A DNA stretch of 64,000 nt. It comes from Gorsachius magnificus. Its lineage: Eukaryota > Chordata > Aves > Pelecaniformes > Ardeidae. The notes under the pieces are model-generated. The model had not been told where the DNA came from. It did no database searches and saw nothing but the letters and a program-made list of their open reading frames with translations. Within the stretch, counting starts at the first letter, position 1, and every line of letters starts with the position of its first letter. Positions 1 to 15,135 of the stretch are shown piece by piece. The stretch spans positions 15,289,507-15,353,506 of the forward strand of contig CM067086.1 of NCBI GenBank assembly GCA_034008185.1. Reading direction: 5' to 3'. The translations under genes were made by a program, and so were the position numbers.

Positions 1-2200
1 TCCTGAAACCCTATCTGGGTTTGAATTTGTCAAGTGAAAATATTTCTAAAAGTCATTCTTGTGCAGAGTGAGCTGTAAGTGGTTTGGTCATGAAATGATC
101 CCATATTTGACTCCATCACTTCCTGCCTCATTTAAATCTATCTCATTCCTTTGTAAAATAGTCATACACTGCTGCTGGTGTTTGATTTAGCCGAGACAGT
201 CTTTACATAAGAAATCCAATTTCTTTATTGGGGCAAACATTTCTTTTTCAGAGAAGGGTAATTACATTTCAGTAAAGTTAGGTGGTTCATATCAAGTCTT
301 GATAATTATCCTGTTCCATCTTAAATCATCCCCTGCACCAAAGTCTGTAGTGTATCTGCGGTTATTACAATACTCAGGCAATAAAAATAGGCCAAGCTCT
401 GGCTTCAAGTACCCATTGAAGAGTTGTGGTTTCAGAGGGAATGGGTGTGGTTTTGACATTTTATGCCTTCCTCTTGGAACATACAGAATCCTGGAAACAG
501 AGGACTAGAGAAGGTTAAAACTCAACTACACTGATTTTCTAATAATTTAAGATAAATAAAACAGGGCCAGGTAGTGAGTTTGAGCACCTAGTTCGTGTTT
601 ATCCCCACCATTTACTTATTCGTTCACTACCTGGCTATATTGTCAATCTTTACAATAATTCTCTGTGATACAAATCTGTTATAGAGGGATCTTGTCCTCA
701 GCAGTTAGTTCATTTTAATAAGGCAAGCAAAACAGCCATGACAAATAATATTTATTAGTGTCCCTTTCATTCTGAAATGAGAAAGAAGGGATACCAATTA
801 ATTACTAATTGCTATTTTCATGAATAATCAGATTCTGCCTAATATCCTATTTTTATCCTTTATCCTTTTTGCATTTTTTGTCATGTGTAAATAAATAACT
901 TCAGATTTTCTTTCACAAGGGGAATTTTAATCTGAATTTTTCACTATGATGAGAATTATTAAGAAGTAGTGCTCAGTTTTTCTTTCATTTTGGTAAAGGA
1001 AAGTATTCACATCAGGCAGGCTTCTTACCTGAAGTCTCTTTAATGACTGTTATTATCTTTCCCATTCAAAGTAAATGCAGTTTTTAAAGTTCAGGCCTAA
1101 GATATTCCTAAAAATCTGTGCCTACCTATATCACGGAGTTCACATATTTTTCTAGTATTTCTTGGCCACCTTAAATAACCTTGTTATTTCACTTAATTGT
1201 ACAAGTTATTTGTTTCCTTCTGAAATACAAGTTGTTATTTATTAATTGTTTTTTCACAAACTTACCAACTCAGAAAGACTTTGCACGACTAGAAAAATAT
1301 TGAATTGATTATATTTCTCCTACCAGCATCCCCTTACTAATTCCTTTTTAATTCAGGCAACCATTTTCCCTCCATTTTTTTTTTGCCTCACTGACACATT
1401 TGAAAATCTTATAGGACATGAAGACTGAGCTATATTGCTGTCTATCATCAGCTTTGGTGACTGTGACATATATATGTTTGGGGTTTTTTTGCATAGGAGT
1501 TATTTTTGAGGTGTGATTTATTTGAGGTTAAATGGTTGTCATCCATACATAACCTAGTACACCCATTTATGCGCCTAGCTATGGTGGACTTATTCTGTCA
1601 TATTCACTTTTTGGTCTTTATTCAGTATTACGTCAGTATTTCTTCTCTGTAAGTGACTTGGGTGGCAGAGCATCCTTGCTCTCAAATGGGATCTCAGTAT
1701 CCACAAAGTAAATAATATTGGAGGGAAAAATTTATAGCTAGACCACCGAGAAGGTTCTTTTATTCATTGCATCTCTTGAGGACTTCTGAAGGTGTGCTCT
1801 CAGTTTGGGACCCAAACTCAGTCTCTTACTGCCAGAGTCCCAGGTTGATGTGACATTGCCTGCCTGCCTTTGCAGACAGATTTTTCTTAGAACACTAAGG
1901 CGTTAAGTCTAGGTCTCTGTGTTTTTACTTAGAAAAACTGTATACAAATCTGGGTTTTAAAAAAGCTTTTAAATGCATCCTCAGCTTTAGCAACTGTTAC
2001 TTTTATAAGATTCATTTCCTGTCTCTTATTTGAGTTTTTCAAGTATTATTTTCACCCAGGGGGTCACCTGCTTTCCCCAGTACGCAGAATCTCATTACTC
2101 TTTAATAGACAAAAGGAACTGCTATAAATTATCTGCATCTGATAATAAAAAACTACTCAAAGTAACAAGTTTCAAAATATAATTTAGCTTTAGAGTGTAC
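1..2200. other. AT-rich non-coding DNA, no gene recognised
   Basis: Both strands were read for splice-flanked open stretches, repeat families and RNA genes. Only short chance reading frames and T-rich runs were seen. It is probably intron or intergenic DNA. Confidence 0.6.
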
Positions 2201-2204
2201 ACCT

Positions 2205-2500
2205 GAATCTGTCCTGTAGCCACACAGGCTCCCAGGCGTGAGAGACATTACTGGAGAGCGGTGAATTCTGAAAATCCAGAATAAGTGCAACGGTGCTTAT
2301 CAAAGCCATGTTTGATTGCACAGACTAGATCAGCTGTGAGCTGCAAATCTGTGTAATAGGAAGGATTTTACAGTGCAATCATGATTTTACTCTCTGAAAC
2401 TGTATCAATGGGCTTTTCCTGTTGGGCTTCTCCTATTGATTTGCTTCCTAAAAATGATTGAATGTTCATCATGATGATTTTGGTGAGAAAAGGATGCTGT
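2205..2500. promoter_or_regulatory. Candidate conserved non-coding block
   Basis: The base composition is more balanced than in the flanks and there is no repeat similarity. It has several CpGs (around 2237-2300), paired TGATT/AATCA motifs and a CATCATGATGATT stretch near 2468. This texture resembles vertebrate regulatory elements, but there is no direct proof and no reading frame. Conservation is inferred, not measured. Confidence 0.2.
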
Positions 2501-5500
2501 TTCTTCTATATTTTTTTTATTAATTAAGAAACGTTCTATAGTCTAAGGAAGTATTGTAAATGTTTTGAAACATGGGTAAAGCTTATTTCCCACGTGAACT
2601 TGTGCTAACTCCACAGGATGTTGTAATGATCATGACTTTTTTCTCCAGTCGTATTAGGCTCAACAAACAAGAAATTTCAGTTTCTATGTCAATGTAAAGA
2701 ATATCAAGTGATGTTTTTAAATGAAAAAAAGAATTATTTTAAAATAGTGAAGTTTGTAATTTTTAACAACAGTCAAATCTAGACTACAACTATGCATGCG
2801 TCTTGAAAACACTTCTACATCTAGCTTTACAGATATGAATATAACTCCACTGAGTTCCCGTGTGGAATGGCAATTGCAGAACCTCTGATTTTTATTATTG
2901 AATCTTATAGGTGGGAACTTTCTTTAACTAGTTGGGCTGGAGTGTAAAGGAGAAATCTTTGCTAGGTGAACAAAAATAACATTTTAATTTCTTTTTTCCC
3001 CCCAAGTTTGAATTGAGATGATTCAGCAGCTGTGGGTTTTACTCTTTTTTTTGAAGAAGACACATGAAATAGTACAAAGACATCTTAAAGTTCACTTATG
3101 TGCTGTCGAGTTACTAAACATATTGATATTTGTTCAGAAAACCTTAAGGCTAATATATTTAGAGTGTTGTTCCCTACACTGTCATAGATAAAATCAAGGG
3201 CTCATATCTGTTTATCTCCTCTAGTCTTCACCCATTTTGTCTTTGTAAAATGAAAACAATATTTGCAAATATTACTAGCGAATGCAGAAACTCAATGAAA
3301 TGTGTGAATTCTGTTATAGAAGTACATTTACAAAAGTAAGGTCCAGGGCAACCATAATGTAGACCTGTGTGGTGGTGATGGTATGGTTTTCCTGAGACAA
3401 CTAGCAGCCACATCTCTTTTCCCATACATAAATGGCAGTCAGCAATAGCTAGAAACAAAAGGCCCCTCTCTCACTCTCTGAATACAGTGACATTCATTCT
3501 CAGAGAAGCAGGGGCAGCTTTTTGAAAGCAGACTTCTTCAGTCCAACAATAACACACAATGAGTTATTGACTTGTTTATATATGGAGCTCTTTTCAGTAA
3601 CTAACTCTGACTCCCCACAGTCTGGACAAATGATTGATTTCGTTGTTAGAAAAAGAGAAAGCTCTTGCACTAAACTCTGTAGTGCAAACTACTTTTTCCC
3701 CATTTGTTCCCCCACTGAATAGGACCTTATTAAAATGCACTTTCCAAAAAATACCTGCAGCTGGCCTTTATAAGCATGTTTTGTATATATAAATAAGTAA
3801 TTTGTCCCACTCTTTTGTATGGTAACAAACCATTGGAGAATCTTGTCAACCTATATATGAAGGTTGAGTGTCATAGGATTTTGGTTAAACGATATTATTG
3901 TATTGATATGTATATAAAGCATAATTTTAAAAGTATTTACAGTAGCTGTTTGCTATTTGGTTACAAACACTAACTTTTAAAAATTAATAGGTGTTACTAT
4001 TTTATTGAGAAACTCCTATTTCCCACTGACACCAGTTGTTAAAGTAATATGCCATACACGTTATTTTGATACTTTTTATATATGACCAACTAAACAAATA
4101 TTTGAATAACTGTTAATTCATCTTGTAACTTTTGCACATTGTTGTAGCACGTCATTATTATGTTTTATTTTTTTGATACACTGTTTATGTTAATTCTTCA
4201 TATACATATATACACAGCATTTTATTTTAAAGAAAATGAGCCTTCTTATGTCCTCTTTCATTGTTAACAGGTTTCTTTAATAAGTAAATAAGTATTTGGT
4301 TTCTTTTTTATAAATTTCAATACCAAGACATATTACTTAAAAAGATGCTGCATTACAAAACATCAGGGGAAGTTAGATGCTCATTAGAATTTTGCTGAAG
4401 GTATGTTTCCAATGCACTTTACTAACACATATAGAAATATCCGGAAGAGTTAATGGAGCTAATATCACATTACTCCTGATTCTCCAGGTTCTTGCACATG
4501 TGAAGTTGTGCTACTCATGGCACAGAATGAGCCATACTAGCAGATCAAATGCAAAATGCTAGCATTTTACTGCAACATGACATAAACTCTGTAGAAAGCT
4601 ACTCAAGTTAGAAGGAAATAATGTGTCATATCCCTTGTATCCATGTGTTTCTTGCAAGATTTAACTAAGTGCAGATTTTTGATTTGTATAGGTTGCTATG
4701 GCTGTAAAAAGAAAACTGGGCAAGTGTAAATTGTGCATTTCTAATCTGGAACATCAGCCTTGAAACTTGCTGATTTTGTTATTCTAATTCTGTGAGTTAA
4801 TCATATCATACCTTGATTTTATAAATTTGTATTCTGTCCACCTTTTGTATATCTTTTGTATACCTTTTGTATATCGTGTATCTCATTTCTTTTAATTCTT
4901 AACCTTTAGTTTGTTTTCCAAGCAAATTTTTTTCTCCCTTTTGGAGGGCTAGGACAGACAGGCCACCAGTTTCTGCCTATCATTAATCCTGCCCAGGCAG
5001 ATCTGATTAACAAAATATATAATATTAACAGAATTAATGATATGATATCAGCAATGATATTCAGATGTTCACTAAGCCTTGCTAGAGCCTAGTTAGAATT
5101 ATCAAAGATTTAATTTAAAAATAATTCCTAGTGGGTAAGTTGTGAGGGGGGAGAAAATCAACTCAATGTCTTTGCTCTTTTCCATTTTCATATGAACACC
5201 AGGGATTAGCATACTTTTGAAAAAGCATGTATAAGCAGAGAAAAGAGGACTTGGAAAGAGCTATAATTTCCATAGAAATCCATGTGTAGAGCAGAAACTT
5301 GCTGCAGAAATTAATGCCTGTCTTGTTATGTTTAACTTCTATGTATGTTGCTCTGTGCCTTGTGGCTGTAGATCAGGAGCTCATAGCATCATTCTTAACT
5401 GGTTGTGGAGGGTCGGGGGAGGAAAAGGAAGAGCTATTCTTATGTGTAGCTTCTGTAGCCTTTTGTGAAGACCCAGAGATCCATAGGATTTTCCTGTGAT

Positions 5501-8500
5501 CTCAACGTATCTATACTTACAATTGACTTGTCCCTCCCCCTGTGTATCTGAATGTCCTGGGACAGACCCTTGGCTGCAGTGAAATGATGTCAGTTGAAGT
5601 TGGTGGCTTTTTACTCATTTAATTGAGTGACATGCAAACCTGGACTTACGCCTTCTCCACCAAAGCCTTTCAGAAAATCTCTGAACAGTAGCTTTGTAGA
5701 GATTTTTAGCTTTTGTCTCTCCTACAGCTTCAGGTGTTATGCAAGGAAAGAAATAGGGATGATCAGGAACAGATCCTGGTCTTTGAAAGACATTACGTTG
5801 CAGTTTTCTAAGTATATTTGCTTTATTGGACAAGTTACATTCTTTTGACTGGAGAAACATATCTGTTTTCTGTCTGAAATGTAACCAACGGATTAAATAT
5901 TTTTTCAGTCGGTACAGTCCCATTTGACAGTGATAAGTATGATACAAGAATAAAATTAAATATATGCTGAAAAAATAGGAGACCGTATTTGTATCTGTCA
6001 TTTCCATTAAACAGAAGTTAAAGTGCAATATTCAAATTTGCAAAGAATTGTGCCTTAAAACAACTTTTTTGGCTTAAACTTCTATTTAATTTTTCTTTGA
6101 AGATGTTGTACTTTATTTTTTACTTATGCATAAAAATGCAGGTCTATGTGTTCTGAAATCCTTAGTAGTGCCATAAGTAATGACATAATTGTCAAAATAA
6201 AGTTTTCAGATTCTTTGCAAGTGTCCAGGCTTTTTCTCATATATTTAGAATCAGAATTTTAACACTATTTTTTGTTAAATGAAAGGCATGTCACATATAG
6301 CTAACTTTGTTGGCCCTTTGCTTGTGCCAAGAAGAAAACATTTCTGTGATAAGGCTAACAGCAATCATCTTTAACTTTTATATTTACTTAAAAGCTTGCC
6401 CATCTGCTCCCAGTTCTTCTGGTTTTGCTTTCAGCTGTAATTGCTGAAGACCAGTGGGTGTACTAGTGTCAATCAAATCGCCTTGTGACAGCAAGGATAT
6501 ACAGACCCTTTTTCCTTTCTAGAGATTTCATTTACCATGCTTTGATGAATAGTTTGAATTGTTTCAAACTTTGGGACAGTAGATGAAATCCTGGTTTCAT
6601 TGAAGTTAATAACTGATCCTCTCATACTGATCCCTTCTGACAGGTATCTAGAGAAAGGCAAAAACATTGTAGAACTCCTCCTGTTCGGAAGAGGAAAATG
6701 CGGATGTGAGGCCAATCTCTACCGTAAGTAGGGTACAAGTACTGTTTGAATAGGACCCCCTCGATGATTTGGAGACTGGGAGATTTAAACCCATACAAAA
6801 GCAATTGACTACTGTCAAAAGTAGTATGATATTCATTTTTTTTAACCTTATCTCTACTGAGTATAAATTAGACTCTGTTTCCCCAATTTTGAAATACTGA
6901 ACACTGAAAAATGTATTTGGGATGTATGAAGTTTTTAGGTTATTCATTCTGATATAATAAAATACCATATATGTTTATATTAAAATCCTTCATGTGGGTT
7001 TTTAATCCATGTGTTTGTAGTACATTATTTTTCATCTCCCAGTTGGATTTTGCTGTTGATATTCAGAAGGAAAAAATCATTAGATATTCTTTCAATGATA
7101 ACACAGGAATTATATTTAAAGCAAGATGAATTAAGTGAATTATATAAAGTAATTTTGTTGGTAAATAAGAGAAAAAAAGACCATAAAGACCACACTTGAA
7201 GGCCAGAAGTTATTTTTTGTAACCGACTTTAAAGCTGATTGCAATCTCCACATAAAAATGGGACACTTTTCTACCACTATGCTTCTTAATGACCCAGTAA
7301 AGCAATTGCCAAAAATAATCTCGTATCTATCTAGGCTACAGATTTCTGAATCTTTATATTTACATCTTTTTTTCTGTGGAGTATTGTGATCTTCAGACAC
7401 AAAGGAAGCAAGAGCTGTGCTAGGCAAACACCGACAACTTGATATTCCTCTGTGCACTGGCTTTAGGAACACACAAAAAAGTCTCCAAAGACACCTATAT
7501 ATATATGACCTTATTTTAAACTTAGTCTCTCATGGGCTTATGATTCAGTTCTATTAATAAATTTAACCACGCTTATCAGAAACAAATAAATGTCTTGGGA
7601 AGCCAGTAAAAATACTGACTGGCACAGAAAAACTCAGTCCTTATTAAAGTAAATGAGCTTTACAATGAATGGTGGCTTTCATGAATAATTTGTCTTCCAA
7701 AAATATTCTGGAATGTCTCTGGATATAAGACATTGATCACTTTGATAACACTTTATCTGCTAAAACTTGAAAAGTATTTGTAAATTCTTTAGGCTAGCAA
7801 GGTTTTCTCTTTTCTATGTGAAGACAACTATTGCATTTTTCCACCATTTTTTTTCTTTTTTATCTTCCTAATTCCATATTGAGTGAGTCTGACATGGACT
7901 CTAACTTTCTGCTCTTTTCTACCCCTTTCTATTTATGTTTTCTACAGTGTAAAAAATACATTGAAGATTAACTTCTAGTGCCAATTAATTCCATGACCAA
8001 ACGAAAAATGAGTGCTGTCATTAGGATCCATGGTTACAACCAAATATTCTTTTTTGTGGATCTATCTAGCCGGTAAAAAAACCCTAAAAGTTGCTAGTTC
8101 TGTGTAAGAAACAGTGTCTATTCTGGCCTCAAACAGAATTTTGGCAAGTGACATTTCATTCCTATTCCCTCATTGTGCCAGAAAGGAAATAAATTCTGTC
8201 AACCTTTTTACTTGCACAGATGATTTCTCCCTCATGACCAGCTTCAGTTACCTTTACTTACATGATGAAAATGTATAGCAAAGACTATGTCCGCTGTCCT
8301 TATCACTGCCAGCCTACTTTCTGCTGACATATTTGGAACAAAGGAAAAATCACAGTGGCTGGGTATTCCTACTCCAAGGATGGGTAGGAAGCTTGAGATG
8401 AGGTAAAAATTCAATATATTCCAATACATTCTATGTAGTAGCTGTAAGTATGTATAATGTCACATGTAAATCCAGCACTGTATCTGACTCCAATGTAGAG

Positions 8501-10640
8501 GATGGGTTCATCCTTCCTCTAGAGAAAACCTCCCTGACTGCAGTGAGTATGAAAAATTGTTCTCATATACTCAATAGAAGTATTGGTATATGTCATACTT
8601 TCTATCAATTCTGCAAATTTCTAAAGAAACTAGGGAAGTTTTCTTCAAATTTGTTTCCTAGATTTTTTAATATGGAATTCCTTTTGCTAGTAAAACAATT
8701 TTTAAAAGAGAGTTTTCACTCTAGCAAAATATTTAATATTCATTTAAGAGTTTAAGTAACTAATTTGCTTTTGTTAGAACTATGTTGCTGCTCTAAAGAA
8801 AAATCTTACACTCTGTTCTATTCTTTTAGGAAAAAAGTGTAGTATACAATGTGAAGACTTAATAAGCTAATCATAAGACTATGCAAGAAATATTATAATG
8901 AAAAACTATTAAATCAAGATTTTTTCTTACAATAGCTCATGCTGTGAAGTTGACAGCATATTCTATAAATGAAATATTAATACAAAATTAATGATGGGTA
9001 AAAGTGAAGAATGATTTCCATGTAGGTTTCTGGATGGCAAAACCCCCTTATTCCTTCAGATGTAATAATATTAATACATTCATTTTATTGCAATGCCACC
9101 AGTAAATGCACCTTAACATTTCATTTATTGGAATAATTAAAACTCTTCCTAGAATTATATCGATGATGTTTCATTTTCCTACCAATAACTTGTGTTTGAC
9201 ATGAACTTGTTTTCAGTAACATTACTTTTTCTTGTTATTTACTAATGTCTAACAACTCTTATTCTTCTTAAATAAAAAAGACTCACTAAACAGTGTATAC
9301 ATGTAGACCTCAATCTTGGGCTCCTTACCTCAGCAGAAAACCAGAATTATCTGCCTGATGTTGAGATGAATTTTTCCAGTTCCATGTGCTTGATAATTTT
9401 ATCTCTGCCTGCTGAAAGGCATGTACCAAAATAAAAAGCTTTTTATGACCCATCACTTATCACCAGAAATATGGAGATAGAAAACAAACACCCAGAACTA
9501 TCCATAAAAAGGAACAACAAAATTTATGTAGAGAAAGAGAGAGAAATATGTATTAAGTGGGCAAAACTTTAAACATATTCGTTCTAGATTCTTAAGATCT
9601 TCCAGCACATGTTATTCAGTTAATTTACAGACACTAAATTTTCTATTTAGAGCTTGCAAATGAATACCCCGCATGTACAAATCGACTTGATTTATTTTAA
9701 TATTTGCGAATCACATGCAATAGCCATTCAGGTATTTGACTAACCTTCAGCAGGGTGCTTTAACTATCCTCCTCAAGACTTCTGGCACAGTGAAAAGTAT
9801 GGAAGCTGTGCCAGGTACTGCAGCACCCAGTCCCCAAGCACCTTGTACAGGAAAGGTCACACTTCTGTTTCAATGAGTCTGGATTTGAATGGCAGAACTT
9901 GGCACTACATCTGTGAGCAGCTTTGACCTATGACCAACAATGAAGCAACTGGAAGGAAAGAAGATGCTCTAAGTGGCACAACGTCCAAAGTGGTTGCTGG
10001 GTGGAATGTAGCCACAGCTCTTTGGTTCTCTTTGATGGAATTATAACATCCATCACTCAGAGAATGCAGGCCCATTTATTCTGTCTTTTCAATAACTCAA
10101 TCAGTTGTCAATATTTCATAAGTCCTTTGATGTGGATATTAATTTTAATATCACTTGGCATGAGCCTGAATACCGATTCAATAATACTTTCATGTTAAAT
10201 GTTCCAGCTTTATCTTTAAATATTCCTTATTTTTGTAATTTGTCTAACTAAACAATTTCTTATAAGTGTAATTCAAATAAAAAATGTTGCATCATATTAC
10301 TGGCCATATTAATTATCAACTGTATTATGAAAAATAATGAAATGTAGCTATAGTTACTCAATCCAAGATTAGATTAGATTTTTATTCACTAACAACTTAA
10401 TTAGATGTTCAAGCTAACAAACAATGACCAATTGTTTAACACATTTGGTATCACTGGGTTACATGGTATTTTTCATCTTGTTTAAAATGTGCTGAATTTG
10501 AACATTTGCACCCATGGTGAATCACTATTTGTGGCACCATCACAGCCTTACTCTTGGATTTTTTTTTTCTGTTTTCTGGTTACTTATTGAATAGTCTTGT
10601 TTCAGTATTATAATTAAAGTATTAAAGGCGTATGAAATTT
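2500..10640. other. AT-rich non-coding DNA, no gene recognised
   Basis: Long AT-rich stretch with short chance frames on both strands, including a 137-codon - strand frame at 5615-6028 with no protein-like motif or matching splice sites. A small 11-12 bp tandem array sits at 4841-4875. Nothing else could be supported. Confidence 0.55.
4841..4875. repeat. Short tandem repeat, unit CCTTTTGTATAT
   Basis: Three slightly varied copies of an 11-12 bp unit (CCTTTTGTATAT, CTTTTGTATA, CCTTTTGTATAT) lie head to tail. Confidence 0.7.
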
Positions 10641-10649
10641 CCATTTCTT

Positions 10650-11190
10650 TCCTTCCTTAGCAGTCGTCCTCTGAGATTCAAGGTGGTGAGTGCTGTCGAA
10701 GCCATATTTGGAAAACATTTGGGCATCTGAAGATGCAGAGAGGTACAGAACGGGATTTTGAAAATCTGGGCAGTATTTTGTCTCTATTGGGAGTGAAAAT
10801 GCTGGAAACTTTGACTGGGGAAGTCATCATTTTGCAGAATTACTTAACTCATTATTTATTAAGAAAAGCCTTTCTCACGATCCCTGATGCCATTTGTTTT
10901 GCCTGGTTTAGAAAATAATTACAGATGCTGAGCTCAGATGCTAGTCTAAATCAATACTGAAGTTGTTGAAGCTTGGCTGATCTATACCAGCTGAGGATTT
11001 GTTTCACTAAATGTGAACTCTTATTGCTATTCTTGCAAGCATGTATCTCCTGCCCTTTGTTTGGATTTCAATTGACAGGTTCAGTGCAAAGTGGCTTAGA
11101 GCACTCTCCGATAACATGAGTGGACTCTGAGTAATATAGCATTTAAACTGACAGCTGACTTTACAGTGCCAAACTAAACAGGACAGGTAC
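10650..11190. promoter_or_regulatory. Candidate conserved non-coding block
   Basis: About 540 bp of unique, compositionally balanced sequence rises out of AT-rich flanks. It has several CpGs, TAATTA-type and CTTTGT-type (SOX/TCF-like) cores and a CAGCTG E-box near 10988. A 61-codon frame inside it (10733-10918) lacks recognisable protein features. It looks like a developmental enhancer, but this is inferred from texture only. Confidence 0.22.
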
Positions 11191-12766
11191 GAGGAGATAC
11201 TGATAATACATGGACTTTACATATAATCATAATAAAAATAATTGATACTACTATTTGCTGTGGATTTGCAGTAGCACCAGGAAATTTTAACTTATAAAAT
11301 ACCTTTCAGAGTTGTTTTGAAACCTATGCACTGTATAATCATAAACAGTTAATTAGACTTTAAAATATTATAAACATTATGTTCTAAACATTTACCAGTC
11401 CAGGTACAAATGACACAGTCGTTCCTCACCTTGGTGGACAGATTATGGAACAAGAAAATAGTTTTAGTATAGCAAGAAAAACAGTTCGCTCATAAGGTAG
11501 AGTTTTGTAAGGCTGCAACATACAGGGGACCTCAACTTCTCTGACACCAGTACCGTTACCCGGTTATATGCCAGCCAAAGAGATGTCCCTCCTGCAGTTT
11601 TGATGAGAAAAGTAGCTTATTCTTTGCATGCGCTTTTTTTTGCTACGTTGTGTTCATTTACGATTCCCTTAGCCAACTCCTGTACAAGTGTCACTTCCAT
11701 GATGAGTTTTTCTGGAGAATGAGGAGTAAAATGTGTAGGCTCTCTGTAGCACAATGAAAGCATGCATTTTTTTCAACTTATGCGTACGTAAGCCTTCTTT
11801 TGTGAATAAGACTCATAGGGTCAGATAATGTTTAAAGGGAAAGGCTTTATGTCTCTCAGGCCTGCATGTTTCCACATGGATGCTTCTACACACACACAGA
11901 TTGAATTATGAACAGACCTATTAATGCTGGGATCACAAAAGGTCAAGTTTTGTCTTCTTTTACCTCTATTCAGAATTGCTTTTGAAAGGGGGGAAAAAAG
12001 GGATTTGCAGGAAAAAAAGATTCATGATGAAGAATTTTACAGGTCTTTTTTTCTGTCCTTTAGCAACATCTGGGAGTTGGAAAAAAATCTTATTATGTAA
12101 AACAGTCCAGGGGTATCATATTACTAGTTTTTAATATATCTCACTTGGGTCACTGGTAAGGTTACTTTATGGAATGACCTGTTACCTAAGGAACAAAAAC
12201 ACTAAAAAAGAACTTAAGCAAAATTTTCCTGCTGCTGTAGTGGATATGTTTAACCAAAGAAAAATCGTAAAAATATTCCAAGAACAAACTTTGGATGTTT
12301 ATTTTTTGGATGATAATAGAGGTCTAGACCCTAAAATATTTTCCCAGGAAAATCTTACCCTGAAGTTGAACTAATTCTTCAGAACCTTCAGACTATTAAT
12401 TTGAAAAGTTATATTAAACTTATACATGACAGGAGATGTTACAAAGTGCTCTGCCGGATCTCACCATAAGCAATATTTATATTATTTTCACACATATCTT
12501 TGCAAGAGGAAAATCAAATAACATTAGTGAAGAGTTTCTACTGCTGTATGTTCATGTCCAGTGATGCAAGAGTCATGAAATACTCTAATACTTATCTTCT
12601 GCTATATTTTCTACAGAAAACATGGTTAAGAAACAGAGAGCTGAGACTGAAATAATAATAGATGTTTTTAAGATGGCAAAAGGTTAACGTTATACCCTAA
12701 AGCTCTGCATTACATTTGGCATATTTTTATGTATATATGTTTGCATGTGTGCATGAGGGAGTGCAA

Positions 12767-12780
12767 GTACTTGCAAGTAC
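12767..12780. repeat. Perfect 14-bp palindrome
   Basis: GTACTTGCAAGTAC is identical to its reverse complement and forms part of a direct repeat of GCAAGTACTT. No function is implied. Confidence 0.6.
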
Positions 12781-13040
12781 TAACCTCTAAAGTACACCAC
12801 TGCTCACTTTTTGTCATGCTAAAAATGTGCTACTATGTCTTTATGCTTTGTTTCTGTTTGCAAAAAATTATACAAAATATCCTGAAGTTGAAAAATGGAC
12901 TATGATACTGAATTTTTAAGTGTGATTAAGGCTGGACATCAGTCATACAAGTTCAGAGAAAGCTAAGAAAATGTGAATTATGATAACAAATTAATAGCAT
13001 TATTAATTGTATTAAAAGCAAATGTGATACACATTGGAAA

Positions 13041-13064
13041 GAATCATTGGCAGAATCATTGGCA
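13041..13064. repeat. 12-bp tandem direct repeat
   Basis: GAATCATTGGCA is present twice in immediate succession. Confidence 0.7.
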
Positions 13065-15135
13065 TTATTTATACAATTAAAAATTGCTGATTGAAAAATT
13101 GTTACTGCTTAGTAAAATCATCTATGAATCCCTGCAGGTGGATTAAATGAGAGTAATGAAAGGAAATCAACTCTGACACTGTATAAAATTAGGAAAGAAA
13201 ATGATAGCAAAATACTGTAATGCTGTTATATAGATGTCACCATCTGAAATTTCATATTTTTTTTCACAGCGATAGGAAAGAAAGCTACAGTAAAAATACA
13301 AATGGTTTAAAGATTTGTCTTCAAAAAGAGTACAAATATTTTATTTCAAGTAAAAATAAAAATGCTATGTCTCAGATAGGATGAGAATAAAACTGAACAT
13401 AATAAAAACCCCACTCACTTGTAAATTTCATAAAATAGATATACCAGAAGAGATTCAACAAAAATAAGGTTCATTACATTTTTTTTCTTCTAAGTACTTA
13501 ATAAAATTCCAGAACACGTTTTTGTAAAGCATCATTGAATCCAGTATCTTTGTTGTTGGAGAATAAACAGATAATTACTGTACTACTTCAGAAAATCTAA
13601 GTTTGCATAATATGGGGTAAAAATGTGTAGTAAGTCATTAACTTAGTAGGGCCAACACTTCTGTAAAGGATGTTTTGTGTCTCTGTAGCAAGGGTCATTG
13701 TCAGACCCTCAGCTGGACTGGACTGGATTGAGCAGTATGTGGCAATGTTCATATTCTTTTTTAATATGCAAGAATCTGTAGGTCTTACGTTTTCACAACT
13801 GATGTCTTTTATCAATAATGGAATAGAATAAGAGATATAATAATCTGTTAATAAAAGAGAATCTGTCTGAGCTGTTGGAAGCCCTCTTCCCTTCAATATA
13901 TGTTACAATGTCCTTCAAACAAAAGGTAGAATAAATAACCCTGAAAAATCTCATACAATTCAGGATTTCATGGCTGCCTTGATAGTGTGGATATGGTTTT
14001 TGGTATGTACATCCATACTCTGCAGTAAAATAGAATAAGAAAATCATGTGATTGACAATGCAATACAGAGTTATAACTCTTTAATTGCCACGTGCAATCT
14101 ATCTTGGTTATTTCTTCTAAGCCATCAAAACTACTGGTATATGTAATCTAAATGTACAATTACATATGAAAAACAAAGTTGGGAACACAAATGGAGACAG
14201 CTGGAGGCATCAGCTCAAACATGCCCAGTATTTTGTTTGTGTTTGTACATGTAAAGCTTACATTTTCAAGTAAGATATGAAGTTTTATGTTTCCATACTG
14301 AAAACGTAATGCCATAATCATAGTCCTCTATTTAAATTATATAACTGGTGTATGACTGGTGAGACTTTGCAATTTTGAAGCCTGAAATTTCTGAAACCAA
14401 AAAGGTTGGGAGAATTTGGGCTGGCTTTTTGGAGATAGCCCTCTTTTGAGCATCATGCTGATGTTAGTCCTTTCTGAAGGCTAATTTCATTAGTGTTTCT
14501 TAATGGTTTAAAAAATTTAGCATTATGATGGTGATGATTATGTATTTTACATGATCAGCTATATTTAATAGCTCCAAGAATATAAATTCTAAACTCTTAA
14601 CTACATTGTTACTCTGTCTGTTGAATATAAACATTTCACCACTGGAAAGGTTATCTTCATGTTTTTCAAAGGACATATAAGGATAATCTTGATTTTTGAA
14701 AGCATGGTCGGGATTATTTTTACTTGATTTAGATGACATCTATACTTCCTTGATGTAAGACATTCTCTTGCCCTTCCCAAATTCATAAAGAATGTATATC
14801 TGGTTCTTACTGTAATGAAAATAAGGCATGAAAGATGTGTTGTCTATAAAAGGCAAAATAAAGGCGGGAGGAGGGGAATTTGTGTTTATGCCTTGCTTTT
14901 GCCACTCTTGTATGTGGTTCTGCATGCTCTTTTTTCCTAGAGGCATAAAAACATACCTATGCAGATGTATTAGAAATAGGTAAATATGTAGATGTTACAC
15001 ATAGGTATTATATGTACTGTCAAACTTGGAATGGAAAACCCCCCCATACTTTCTGTGGGTTTGTAAGGAAAAATCTGATAGGTGGGACATCCACACCAGC
15101 TCTTACTAGTAGCAACTGCATTTTAACTGTTCAGG

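Noticed and set aside
5615..6028. 137-codon - strand frame
   Set aside because: No motif, no GC rise and no splice context. It overlaps a 73-codon frame on the other strand, so a chance frame in AT-rich DNA is the simpler reading.
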